Assembly (NCBI GenBank): GCA_016709865.1
Contig: JADJLX010000006.1
Span: 372,001-436,000 of the forward strand
DNA from: Bacteroidales bacterium
GTDB taxonomy: Bacteria > Bacteroidota > Bacteroidia > Bacteroidales > VadinHA17
Length of the DNA: 64,000 nt
Direction of reading: 5' to 3'
Shown here piece by piece: positions 26,298 to 34,302 of the stretch. Under the pieces are notes generated by a model, which saw only the letters and a program-made list of their open reading frames with translations, was not told where the DNA came from and ran no database searches. A program made the position numbers and the translations under genes. Every line of letters starts with the position of its first letter. Within the stretch, counting starts at the first letter, position 1.

Positions 26298-28175
26298 ATG
26301 AAACCTGATTTCTTAGCCCTGAAGCTTACCGCAATAATGTGGATTATAAGCCTGACTGCATGTGCCCAGAATGAAAAGAGTAGTATCACAGGTCCTCTTC
26401 CCGGACATCCCAGAATAATGCTTCTTGAGGGTGACGAGGCTGCTATCAAGATGACAATGGCTTCTGACGATTTATGGAGATCGGCACATCAGTTCATACT
26501 TGTCGAAAGCAATAATATAATCGGAAAGCTCCCGGTTGAAAGAGTGCTTATCGGAAGAAGACTCCTTGACAAATCGAGAGAAGCACTTAAAAGGATTTTT
26601 TATCTCTCCTATTCGTGGCGTATGACATCAGACTCCAGGTACCTTCACAGAGCGGAGAAGGAAATGCTGGCTGTTGCAGCTTTCAGTGACTGGAATCCAT
26701 CTCATTTCCTGGATGTTGCTGAAATGACTATGGCTGTCTCTATTGGTTATGACTGGTGTTACAATGGATTAACCGAAGAATCGCGAAAGATAATTAAGAA
26801 TGCTATTCTGGAAAAAGGACTGAAGCCATCTCTTGATTCAAAAAATAACAGCTGGCTGAAGGCCACTCATAACTGGAACCAGGTTTGCAATGCAGGTATG
26901 ACATTCGGGGCTCTAGCAATATATGATGAAGAGAAAGAACTTGCCGGAAGCATTATCGACAGGGCAATTTCTTCAATTAAACTGCCGATGGAAGATTATC
27001 AGCCCGATGGTGCATACCCAGAAGGTTACGGATACTGGGGATATGGTACCAGCTTTAATATAATGTTTCTCAGCGCTATGGAGAAAGCATTCGGGAGTGA
27101 GTATGGACTTACAATAAATGAAGGATTTTTCAAAACAGCAGAATACCTTGAGAATATGACCGGCCCAACAGGCAACTCATTCAATTATTCTGATGCCGGA
27201 TCAGGCGGGGGTCTTCAGCCTTCTATGTTTTGGCTTGCAAACAGGCTTAGCGATCCGACTCTTCTATGGTCGGAAAGATACATGCTTCAGAATAAGAGTC
27301 TTCCGAATGACCGGCTGCTTCCTGCAATTATGATCTGGAGCGCAGGAATGTCTGTTAATGAAATTACACCTCCTGCAAAAAAATTATGGGTAGGCCAGGG
27401 CAAAAATCCTGTTGCCCTTATGCGATCATCCTGGACTGAAAAAGATGCTGTGTATGTGGCAATAAAAGGAGGATCTCCTTCGGTAAATCACGGACATATG
27501 GATGTCGGATCCTTTGTAATGGAGGCACTGGGCGAGAGGTGGGCTATGGATTTTGGTATGCAGGATTATAACTCACTTGAGACTGCAGGCGTTGACCTCT
27601 GGAATATGAAGCAGAACTCACAGCGCTGGGAGGTTTTCAGATATAATAATCTGGCTCATAACACACTTACAGTCAATAATCAGCTGCAGGTTGTCGGAGG
27701 GTACGCAAAGATAACATCATCCTCAGAGTCTGCAGGAATGATTAATGCTATTACAGACATTTCTTCAGTTTACTCCGGAATACTAACTAAAGCCATAAGA
27801 GGAATTGCAATTGTTGACAACAGTTATGTTACGGTCAGGGATGAAGTTGAAACCTCAAATGCGGAAACTGTAATCCGCTGGAACATGGTTACTTCGGCTG
27901 CTGTTAACATAACTGATAATAATACTGCAGTCCTGACTAAAAACGGGAAGAAACTAGAACTAAAAGTAAAAGCACCGGCTTCAGTAACAATGAAAACCTG
28001 GAGCACAGTGCCTTCACATAGCTATGATGCTGCAAATCCCGGGACTATAATGGTAGGATTTGAAGTTACTGTTCCTGCCAATACAAAAGCATCACTGACA
28101 GTGCTTTTGCTGCCTCAGGGTTCTGTTGAGAATAGCCAAATAACTAACATGACACTGGAAAACTGGCCAAAATAG
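26298..28175 (+). CDS. Heparinase II/III-like polysaccharide lyase lipoprotein
   Basis: A 625-residue exported protein with a lipobox-like signal (LTAIMWIISLTACAQ). The N-terminal 350 residues are an alpha/alpha toroid: YDWCYNGLTEESRKIIKNAI, LKATHNWNQVCNAGMTFGAL and YPEGYGYWGYGTSFNIMFLS. The heparinase II/III beta-sandwich follows: GGSPSVNHGHMDVGSFVMEA with the conserved His-containing strand, then RWAMDFGMQDYNSLE and FRYNNLAHNTLTVNNQLQ. Such enzymes cleave uronic-acid-containing polysaccharides by beta-elimination. The catalytic Asn and Tyr/His are plausible (HNWNQ and NHGHMD), but the substrate (heparin, alginate or other) is not determinable. The downstream TIM-barrel isomerase could process a product, which is inferred. 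Confidence 0.88.
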   Translation: MKPDFLALKLTAIMWIISLTACAQNEKSSITGPLPGHPRIMLLEGDEAAIKMTMASDDLWRSAHQFILVESNNIIGKLPVERVLIGRRLLDKSREALKRIFYLSYSWRMTSDSRYLHRAEKEMLAVAAFSDWNPSHFLDVAEMTMAVSIGYDWCYNGLTEESRKIIKNAILEKGLKPSLDSKNNSWLKATHNWNQVCNAGMTFGALAIYDEEKELAGSIIDRAISSIKLPMEDYQPDGAYPEGYGYWGYGTSFNIMFLSAMEKAFGSEYGLTINEGFFKTAEYLENMTGPTGNSFNYSDAGSGGGLQPSMFWLANRLSDPTLLWSERYMLQNKSLPNDRLLPAIMIWSAGMSVNEITPPAKKLWVGQGKNPVALMRSSWTEKDAVYVAIKGGSPSVNHGHMDVGSFVMEALGERWAMDFGMQDYNSLETAGVDLWNMKQNSQRWEVFRYNNLAHNTLTVNNQLQVVGGYAKITSSSESAGMINAITDISSVYSGILTKAIRGIAIVDNSYVTVRDEVETSNAETVIRWNMVTSAAVNITDNNTAVLTKNGKKLELKVKAPASVTMKTWSTVPSHSYDAANPGTIMVGFEVTVPANTKASLTVLLLPQGSVENSQITNMTLENWPK

Positions 28176-28182
28176 CGAACAC

Positions 28183-28243
28183 CTCCACCCCTGCCTACCG
28201 GCAGGCAGGCTGCCCCCTACTCCCGGGAGAGAAGGGGGTAGTG
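28183..28243. repeat. GC-rich palindromic repeat
   Basis: An imperfect palindrome CTGCCTACCGGCAGGCAG (28191-28208) is followed by CCCCCTACTCCCGGGAGAGAA and GGGGGTAG, a second stem. It follows the heparinase-like gene and may act as its terminator. Confidence 0.55.
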
Positions 28244-28300
28244 GACAAACAAATAGAAAATTATTACTATTTTTATGAATAATTACATAAAATCCAGCAT

Positions 28301-29167
28301 ATGAACAGAAGAAAAATGATAGGAAGTGTCGCCGGTGCAGCTGTAGTAACAGCAGCAACACCATTTAACAGTGTATTTGCAGGTACAACTGATAATGCAG
28401 CCCCTCTTAAAGGCAATATCCGTCATTCGGTGAGCCAGTGGTGCTATGGAGATATTCCCCTGGAAGACTTCGCCAAAGCATGTAAAGAGATGGGCATTGA
28501 GTCCATTGAACTTCTGAAAGAAGCCGACTGGGCAATTGTCGGAAAACACGGACTTAAATGTGCTGTGGGATATGCCACGGACTGGGGTATTCCAAAAGGC
28601 TTCAACCGTGTTGCCAATCATGAAAAGCTTATCGCCGATTTCGAGGCAATGATACCAAAAGCAGCTGCAGCAGGTGTTCCGAACCTTATCTGTTTTTCAG
28701 GTAACCGTGAAGGCCAGAATGACCAGGAAGGAATGATAAATTGTGCAAAAGGCTTGCGCAAACTGATGCCAACGGCTGAGAAACACGGAGTTACAATCAT
28801 TATGGAGCTCCTGAACAGTTATGGACATAAAGACTACCAGTGCGATAAGACCACCTGGGGGTCGGCTCTCTGTGAAATGGTCGGATCTGACAGGTTCAAA
28901 CTGCTCTATGACATTTACCACATGCAGCTGATGGAAGGTAATGTTATTGATACAATAAAAAAATACATTCCTTACATCGGACATATACATACCGGAGGCG
29001 TGCCGGGAAGAAATGAACTGGACGAAACACAGGAGCTTTACTATCCTGCTATTATGCAGGCTATTGTAAAAACCGGTTATAAAGGATTTGTGGGGCAGGA
29101 ATTTGTACCAAAGGATAAGGATAAACTGGCATCGCTTAAAAAGTGCATCCAGATCTGTGACGTCTAG
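28301..29167 (+). CDS. Exported hydroxypyruvate isomerase-family TIM-barrel protein
   Basis: A 288-residue TIM-barrel isomerase with an N-terminal signal resembling a TAT-type sequence with RRK (MNRRKMIGSVAGAAVVTAAT). Family signatures are IRHSVSQWCYGDIPLEDFAK, TIIMELLNSYGHKDYQCDKT with the catalytic Glu, RFKLLYDIYHMQLMEGNVID, and IGHIHTGGVPGRNELDETQE. These strongly match hydroxypyruvate isomerases (Hyi), which interconvert hydroxypyruvate and tartronate semialdehyde; exported members probably use a different sugar. Closest neighbour in the window is the paralog at 5963-6910. The stop codon is followed by one base and then the mpl start, so translational coupling with mpl is likely. Confidence 0.87.
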   Translation: MNRRKMIGSVAGAAVVTAATPFNSVFAGTTDNAAPLKGNIRHSVSQWCYGDIPLEDFAKACKEMGIESIELLKEADWAIVGKHGLKCAVGYATDWGIPKGFNRVANHEKLIADFEAMIPKAAAAGVPNLICFSGNREGQNDQEGMINCAKGLRKLMPTAEKHGVTIIMELLNSYGHKDYQCDKTTWGSALCEMVGSDRFKLLYDIYHMQLMEGNVIDTIKKYIPYIGHIHTGGVPGRNELDETQELYYPAIMQAIVKTGYKGFVGQEFVPKDKDKLASLKKCIQICDV

Positions 29168-29168
29168 G

Positions 29169-30512
29169 ATGAGAGTACATTTTATCGCAGTCGGCGGCGC
29201 AGTGATGCACAACCTGGCAATTGCTTTGCACAAAAAGGGATATCGGGTTACCGGTTCTGATGATGAGATATTTGAACCATCACTCTCCAGACTCAAACAG
29301 TATGGTTTGCTTCCGGAGAAGTATGGATGGGACCCCGGCAATATCACTGCAGATATTGATGCAATTATACTCGGCATGCATGCCAGGGCAGATAATCCCG
29401 AGCTGCTCAGGTCTAAAGATCTGGGACTGAAAATTATGTCATTCCCCGAATACCTGTTTGAACAGACAAAAAACAAAAAACGGGTTGTCGTTGCCGGCAG
29501 TCACGGTAAAACCACTACCACTGCAATGATAATGCATGTGCTGAGATTCCTGAACATCAAATTCGATTACATGGTAGGCTCGGGAATTGACGGATTTGAA
29601 ACTATGGTTGGATTGTCAGAGGAAGCAGAAATAGCTGTATTTGAAGGTGATGAGTATCTGACATCAGCTCTTGACAGAAGGCCAAAGTTCCATCTATACA
29701 TGCCTGATATAGCCATTATAAATGGTATTGCCTGGGATCACAAAAATGTGTTTCCCACGTTCGACAATTACATAGAACAGTTCAGGGTATTTGTTAATAA
29801 AATAACACCGGGAGGAACCCTGATATATTTTGCTGAAGATCCTGAAGTAAATAAAATTGCAGAGGAATCAACAGGTGATTTCATAAAGGTCCCATATAAA
29901 GTCCATGGATATTTTCAGAACAAAACAGGATTCTACGGAGCTACTCATAACCGGGTTGTACCTCTGAAAATATTCGGTGAACATAATATGCAGAACCTTT
30001 CTGCCGCAAAGCAGGCCTGCCTTTCAGTCGGGGTGGCAGAGGATGATTTTTATACAGCTATTCAAAGCTTTGAAGGCACATCAAAAAGACTTCAGAAAAT
30101 TAAAGAAACCGGGAGCGGGATTATCTATCTCGATTTTGCCCATTCACCATCCAAAGTAAAAGCTACAGTTGAAGCGGTAGCAGCAAGGTATCCGGGACGC
30201 GAAATAATTGCATGTCTTGAATTGCATACATACTCAAGTCTTAGCGACGACTTTCTCCCTCTGTATGAAGGAACCCTGAAAAGTGCCACGAAAGCATATG
30301 TATATTTCAACCCTCATGCAATCGCTTTGAAAAAGCTCAAACCGATTGGAAAGGAAAATGTAAGAAATGCATTTGGAGGTGAGAATATTCTGGTATTTGA
30401 TAATTCACAGGATTTGTTTAAACAGATTAATAATCAGCATTATAACAACCCGGTATATCTTTTCATGAGTTCAGGGGATTTTGATGGATTTGATTTAAAA
30501 ACTATAATATAA
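29169..30512 (+). CDS. mpl: UDP-N-acetylmuramate:L-Ala-gamma-D-Glu-meso-DAP ligase
   Basis: A 447-residue Mur ligase that attaches recycled tripeptide to UDP-MurNAc in peptidoglycan recycling. I use ATG at 29169, one base after the preceding stop; the frame is open upstream but that part overlaps the isomerase gene. The N-terminus RVHFIAVGGAVMHNLAIAL is typical of Mpl (no glycine-rich GxGG as in MurC, but VGGAVM). The P-loop is VVVAGSHGKTTTTAM. IAVFEGDEYLTSALDRRPKF and INGIAWDHKNVFPTFDNY are the substrate and ATP sites. YLDFAHSPSKVKATVEAV is the C-terminal domain motif. Cytoplasmic. It indicates meso-DAP-containing peptidoglycan. MurC is the alternative, but the N-terminal motif and IAWDHKNVFPTF favour Mpl. 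Confidence 0.88.
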   Translation: MRVHFIAVGGAVMHNLAIALHKKGYRVTGSDDEIFEPSLSRLKQYGLLPEKYGWDPGNITADIDAIILGMHARADNPELLRSKDLGLKIMSFPEYLFEQTKNKKRVVVAGSHGKTTTTAMIMHVLRFLNIKFDYMVGSGIDGFETMVGLSEEAEIAVFEGDEYLTSALDRRPKFHLYMPDIAIINGIAWDHKNVFPTFDNYIEQFRVFVNKITPGGTLIYFAEDPEVNKIAEESTGDFIKVPYKVHGYFQNKTGFYGATHNRVVPLKIFGEHNMQNLSAAKQACLSVGVAEDDFYTAIQSFEGTSKRLQKIKETGSGIIYLDFAHSPSKVKATVEAVAARYPGREIIACLELHTYSSLSDDFLPLYEGTLKSATKAYVYFNPHAIALKKLKPIGKENVRNAFGGENILVFDNSQDLFKQINNQHYNNPVYLFMSSGDFDGFDLKTII

Positions 30513-30518
30513 TTTTTT

Positions 30519-30564
30519 ACCACAAAGGACACGAAGGTTCTCACAAAGGTACACAAAGGTTAAA
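30519..30564. repeat. ACCACAAAGGACACGAAG repeat (half copy)
   Basis: TTACCACAAAGGACACGAAG, followed by CACAAAGGTACACAAAGGTT, matches the left arm of the repeat at 10196-10303. It lies after mpl. The gap from 30565 to the tRNA is AT-rich and shows nothing else. Confidence 0.6.
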
Positions 30565-30655
30565 AATTGATTATATCTGGATTTTTACCTTAAAATATTT
30601 TGCAGATCAAAAAAAACATCTTTTCTTTGCATCCGCATTTTAAAGTTCTTTGCAC

Positions 30656-30727
30656 GGTCCATTCGTCTAGTGGTTAGGACGTCAGGTTTTCATCCTGGTA
30701 ACAGGGGTTCGATTCCCCTATGGACTA
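30656..30727 (+). tRNA. tRNA-Glu (UUC anticodon)
   Basis: A 72-nt cloverleaf. The acceptor GGTCCAT pairs with ATGGACT (one G-U at the end). The D-arm region is GTCTAGTGGTTAGGAC. The anticodon stem is TCAGG/CCTGG with loop TTTTCAT, giving anticodon TTC. The T-arm is AGGGG-TTCGATT-CCCCT. Discriminator base is A, and CCA is not encoded. It lies 39 bases upstream of rpsT. Confidence 0.95.
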
Positions 30728-30766
30728 CAAATTTTTAATTAGTTAGCAGTTAATTCATACAGTAGC

Positions 30767-31018
30767 ATGGCAAATCATAAGTCGTCCGAAAAAAGGATAA
30801 GGCAGACCGAGGTAAAGAAAGACAGTAATAAATATTACGCAAAAACTACCCGTAATGCTCTTAAGACACTTCGCAGTTCAACGAACAAAGAAGAGGCTGC
30901 AACATTGCTTCCTAAATTAACTTCTATGCTCGATAAGCTTGCGAAAAAGAATATTATTCACAAGAAAAAGGCATCAAACCTTAAGTCCTCACTTGTAAAG
31001 CACGTAAATAGCTTATAA
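30767..31018 (+). CDS. rpsT: 30S ribosomal protein S20
   Basis: An 83-residue, highly basic helical protein that binds 16S rRNA in the small subunit. MANHKSSEKRIRQTEVKKDS is the canonical S20 N-terminus, and KNIIHKKKASNLKSSLVKHV is the typical C-terminal helix with the KKAS motif. Length is normal (83-88). A hairpin followed by a T-run lies just downstream, so it is probably monocistronic or co-transcribed with the tRNA-Glu upstream. Confidence 0.96.
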   Translation: MANHKSSEKRIRQTEVKKDSNKYYAKTTRNALKTLRSSTNKEEAATLLPKLTSMLDKLAKKNIIHKKKASNLKSSLVKHVNSL

Positions 31019-31038
31019 TATTTCTGACATTATAAATC

Positions 31039-31071
31039 AAAAGGCTGTATCGGAAGGTATAGCCTTTTTTG
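31039..31071 (+). terminator. Rho-independent terminator of rpsT
   Basis: AAAAGGCT and AGCCTTTTTT form a stem around GTATCGGAAGGTAT, followed by a run of six T. It starts 21 bases after the rpsT stop. Confidence 0.85.
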
Positions 31072-31082
31072 TTTTACTCATT

Positions 31083-31178
31083 TCTCACGACTAACGACTC
31101 ACGGCACACGACAAACGGAAATCCGGTCATTCTTCCCTGCGTCGTGCGTCCTGAGTCGTGTGTCTTAAGTCATGTGCT
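31083..31178. repeat. CACGACTAACGACTC / GAGTCGTG inverted repeat
   Basis: The left arm has CTCACGACTAACGACTCACG and ACACGAC words. The right arm has GTCGTGCGTCCTGAGTCGTGT and AAGTCATGTG. It forms a long imperfect palindrome between rpsT and radC. It uses different words from the other intergenic repeats but is built the same way. Confidence 0.6.
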
Positions 31179-31236
31179 CTTTTGTTTATTTATATCATTT
31201 GATTAAATTGCAGTTGCATTTCTAATTTCGTGCTGC

Positions 31237-31920
31237 ATGTCAATTAAAATCACCGACTGGGCTGTTGAGGACAGACCCAGGGAAAAGCTCATTCAGAAAG
31301 GGACTTCCAGTCTGAGCGATGCCGAACTGCTTGGCATATTAATCAGTTCAGGCACAAAGGATAAATCGGCAGTTGATCTTGGCCGGGAGCTGCTGACTCT
31401 TGCAAATAATAATCTCAACAGCCTGGGAAAGCTTACAATTGCCGATCTCAGGAAGCTTCATGGTATAGGTACTGCAAGAGCAGTTACCATAGCAGCTGCT
31501 CTTGAGCTTGGAAGAAGGCGAAAACTTGCAGAGTCCCCGGAGGTTGCTCAGATCAAATGTTCCAAAGATGTTGCCGACATTTTTCAGCCAATCCTCTCCG
31601 ATCTTGCCCATGAGGAATTCTGGATCCTTTTTCTAAACAGGTCAAACAGAGTGATTAACCTGATGAAACTTAGTCAGGGTGGCATTAGCGGCACTGTAAC
31701 CGATGTAAGAATGGTGATGAAAAAGGCAATTGAATATCTTGCTTCAGGAATTATCGTCTGCCATAATCATCCGTCGGGAAACCTTAATCCAAGTGAATCA
31801 GACACAAAAATAACCCTGAAGATCAAAGAGGCAGGAAACCTGATGGATATTCAGCTTCTCGATCACCTGATAATTTCGGATAAGGATTATTATAGTTTTG
31901 CGGATAATGGGTTGCTCTGA
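31237..31920 (+). CDS. radC: RadC-family JAB1/MPN domain protein
   Basis: A 227-residue RadC. The N-terminal part has RPREKLIQKGTSSLSDAELL and a helix-hairpin-helix (KLHGIGTARAVTIAAALELG). The C-terminal MPN/JAB metal site is CHNHPSGNLNPSESD (H-x-H-P-x-G and later Asp), preceded by SQGGISGTVTDVRMVMKKAI. Full length for the family. The biochemical role is not settled; members are putative metal-dependent isopeptidase or nuclease-like proteins, and a role in radiation repair has been disputed. The 3' end overlaps the convergent folK gene by 31 bases. Confidence 0.93.
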   Translation: MSIKITDWAVEDRPREKLIQKGTSSLSDAELLGILISSGTKDKSAVDLGRELLTLANNNLNSLGKLTIADLRKLHGIGTARAVTIAAALELGRRRKLAESPEVAQIKCSKDVADIFQPILSDLAHEEFWILFLNRSNRVINLMKLSQGGISGTVTDVRMVMKKAIEYLASGIIVCHNHPSGNLNPSESDTKITLKIKEAGNLMDIQLLDHLIISDKDYYSFADNGLL

Positions 31921-32429
31921 TTGTCGTGCGGTCTTGCAGTCGTGCGGTCTTGCAGTCTGACCTCACTAAGGTCTTCACATGACTTGAGCAGTGAGCCAAC
32001 ACTTTGCTTCAGAACAGGATGTATAAAATCTGGTGCAATTTCATTTAACGGGAAAAGAACAAACTTCCGTTCATGCAAATATGGATGAGGGATCTTTAAT
32101 GTTATCTCATCCATGATCAGGTCATCAAAAAACAAAATATCTATGTCAATTACTCTTGATGAATATTGTTTTTCTGTCCGTATCCTTCCGAGTTGTGCCT
32201 CAATCATCAGAATTGCACCCAGAACACCTGATGGTGTGTGGGTTGTCACAACTTCAACAGTCATGTTCAGGAAGTTATTCTCTGCTTCGAAACCCCATGG
32301 CTCTGTTTCATATACTGAGGATACTTTTTTGATCTCGCCGATACTAATCCCAATAAGGGTAACCGCCTCACAGAGGTTGGCTTCCCTGTTTCCCATATTA
32401 GTACCTATTCCAAGAAATATTTGATGCAT
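31890..32429 (-). CDS. folK: 2-amino-4-hydroxy-6-hydroxymethyldihydropteridine pyrophosphokinase
   Basis: A 179-residue HPPK that pyrophosphorylates 6-hydroxymethyl-dihydropterin in folate synthesis; cytoplasmic. The N-terminus IFLGIGTNMGNREANLCEAV and the motifs SSVYETEPWGFEAENNFLNM, RTEKQYSSRVIDIDILFFDD and IPHPYLHERKFVLFPLNEIA give an unambiguous assignment. The last 20 or so residues (RLQDRTTARPHDNQ and on) are translated from a tandem 16-base repeat and from the antisense of the radC 3' end, so they look like an accidental C-terminal extension. An exact promoter lies 20 bases upstream. It is divergent from the sppA-lpxK-punA cluster. Confidence 0.95.
   Translation of the reverse strand: MHQIFLGIGTNMGNREANLCEAVTLIGISIGEIKKVSSVYETEPWGFEAENNFLNMTVEVVTTHTPSGVLGAILMIEAQLGRIRTEKQYSSRVIDIDILFFDDLIMDEITLKIPHPYLHERKFVLFPLNEIAPDFIHPVLKQSVGSLLKSCEDLSEVRLQDRTTARPHDNQSNPLSAKL
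31924..31955. repeat. Tandem 16-base repeat inside the folK 3' end
   Basis: TCGTGCGGTCTTGCAG occurs twice head to tail (31924-31939, 31940-31955). It lies just after the radC stop and is translated on the minus strand as part of the folK tail. Confidence 0.8.
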
Positions 32430-32448
32430 ATCTGAGTCTCCCCATTAT

Positions 32449-32481
32449 CAAAAGTATTAAATAGATACGTACCTTTACAAA
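32449..32481 (-). promoter_or_regulatory. Promoter of folK
   Basis: On the minus strand TTTG (32478-32481), then 21 bases, then TACTTTTG (32449-32456). It is an exact match to TTTG-N19-21-TAnnTTTG, 20 bases before the folK start. Confidence 0.65.
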
Positions 32482-32532
32482 TTCAACCTGATTTTTATAT
32501 ATTTAAAATTCAATCTGTAAAACCATTCACTG

Positions 32533-34302
32533 ATGAAAGATTTTCTGAAATACACCCTGGCAACTATAACCGGAATTATCCTGGCATCCATTCTTTTCTT
32601 TTTCGTTATGCTTGGAGCACTAAGTGCAATAATTGCATCAGGCGACAAACCCGTTTCTGTAAGTGACAACAGCGTCCTGATTCTTAAGGCAGGTGTTTCA
32701 ACACCCGACAGAGGAAATGAGAATCCTCTGGCAGGATTTGATTTTTTTGACATGACACTGACTCCCGTTCCTGGCCTGAATGAAATTCTTAAAAACATCG
32801 AAAAGGCATCGACCGATACAAGGATCAAAGGGATCCTGATTGAGAACGGACTATTTCCATCGGGCTGGGCTACAACATCAGAGATTCGAAGTGCCCTTGC
32901 AAAATTCAGAGAATCAGGGAAATTTGTTATCTCATATTCTGATTATGTTCTCACCCAGGAGTGCTATTACCTGTCTACCGCTGCCGATAAGATCTATATA
33001 AATCCGGAGTCGATGGTTGATTTCAAGGGATTGAGCAGCGAAGTAATGTTCTACAAAAAAGCTCTGGAAAAAATCGGGGTTGAAGTACAGGTTGTCCGTC
33101 ATGGCAAATTTAAAGGCGCAGTTGAACCTTTTTTACTTGATAAACTTAGTGAAGAGAATAAGGCCCAGATCAGGGACTATGCCGGATCAATCTGGAAAAG
33201 TGTACTTGAAGATATCTCGTCATCAAGAGGAATCCCAACAGCAGAGTTAAACCGAATTGCCGATAATCTTGACGGAAACATTGCTTCCAAAGCACTTCAA
33301 TCAAAACTTGTGGATGCATTAATGTATCGTGATGAATTAAATGATACTTTAAAAAGCCTCGCAGGAGTTGGTTCGGAAAAGGAGCTCAACACTATCTCGA
33401 TGTTTAAATACAGCAAGGTTCCTGATCATAACAAAACTATAGATGTGAGAAACAGAATAGCAGTTATTTATGCATCGGGAACTATTGTTACCGGGAAAGG
33501 GAATGAGACTAATATCGGTGGTAATTTCTATGCTGATGTCATAAGGAAAGAGAGAAAAGATACTTCAGTTAAGGCAATCGTTCTCAGGGTAAACTCCCCG
33601 GGAGGAAATGCCATTGCATCTGACATAATGTGGCGTGAACTTGAACTGGCTGCAAAGGTTAAACCGGTTGTTGTATCAATGGGAAATTATGCTGCTTCAG
33701 GAGGATATTACATCTCTGCCCCTGCCACAAAAATATATGCGAATGCCACTACAATCTCAGGGTCTATAGGGGTATTCGGACTTATCCCGAATGCAGAAAA
33801 GCTGCTGGAACAGAAACTCGGATTATCAACTGAATTTGTAAATACAAACGAGAATTCAGAATTTCCTTCTGTATACAGGCCCATGAACAGTTACGAACAG
33901 GAGGTAATGCAGAGATCGATAGAAAACGTTTATACCGGATTTGTAGGCAAAGTTGCAACAGGCAGGGATATGTCTCCGCAGTCAGTCGACAGTATAGGTC
34001 AGGGAAGGGTTTGGAGCGGTACAAGCGCGATTAAAATAGGTCTTGTAGATGAATTGGGGGGACTTGAAGATGCTATAAAAGGAGCTGCTGAACTTGCCGG
34101 GGTAAATTCCTGGTCAATAAGAGAACTGCCTGTTATTGAAGATCCGTATATGAAATTACTTACACAGCTCAGCGGTGAGGTGAAAATGAACATGCTTAAA
34201 AAGGAACTTGGCGAATCAGTTAAATATTATAACATGGTACAGGAGATACGGGATTTATCTGGTATTCAGGCCAGATTACCATATTTTCTGGAGTTAAGAT
34301 GA
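32533..34302 (+). CDS. sppA: Signal peptide peptidase SppA, long (67K) type
   Basis: A 589-residue membrane-anchored serine protease that digests cleaved signal peptides at the periplasmic face. One N-terminal membrane segment is seen (ITGIILASILFFFVMLGALS). The two tandem S49 domains are visible: the first with VRHGKFKGAVEPFLLDKLSE, carrying the catalytic Lys at about residue 190, and the second with VNSPGGNAIASDIMWREL and MGNYAASGGYYISAPATKIY, carrying the nucleophilic Ser at about residue 390. Length matches the long type found in many bacteria. The stop TGA overlaps the lpxK ATG as ATGA, so the two are co-translated. Divergent from folK. Confidence 0.95.
   Translation: MKDFLKYTLATITGIILASILFFFVMLGALSAIIASGDKPVSVSDNSVLILKAGVSTPDRGNENPLAGFDFFDMTLTPVPGLNEILKNIEKASTDTRIKGILIENGLFPSGWATTSEIRSALAKFRESGKFVISYSDYVLTQECYYLSTAADKIYINPESMVDFKGLSSEVMFYKKALEKIGVEVQVVRHGKFKGAVEPFLLDKLSEENKAQIRDYAGSIWKSVLEDISSSRGIPTAELNRIADNLDGNIASKALQSKLVDALMYRDELNDTLKSLAGVGSEKELNTISMFKYSKVPDHNKTIDVRNRIAVIYASGTIVTGKGNETNIGGNFYADVIRKERKDTSVKAIVLRVNSPGGNAIASDIMWRELELAAKVKPVVVSMGNYAASGGYYISAPATKIYANATTISGSIGVFGLIPNAEKLLEQKLGLSTEFVNTNENSEFPSVYRPMNSYEQEVMQRSIENVYTGFVGKVATGRDMSPQSVDSIGQGRVWSGTSAIKIGLVDELGGLEDAIKGAAELAGVNSWSIRELPVIEDPYMKLLTQLSGEVKMNMLKKELGESVKYYNMVQEIRDLSGIQARLPYFLELR

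Noticed and set aside
29088..29168. A longer N-terminus for mpl.
   Set aside because: It would overlap the preceding isomerase in another frame; the Mpl signature RVHFIAVGG starts right at the ATG at 29169.
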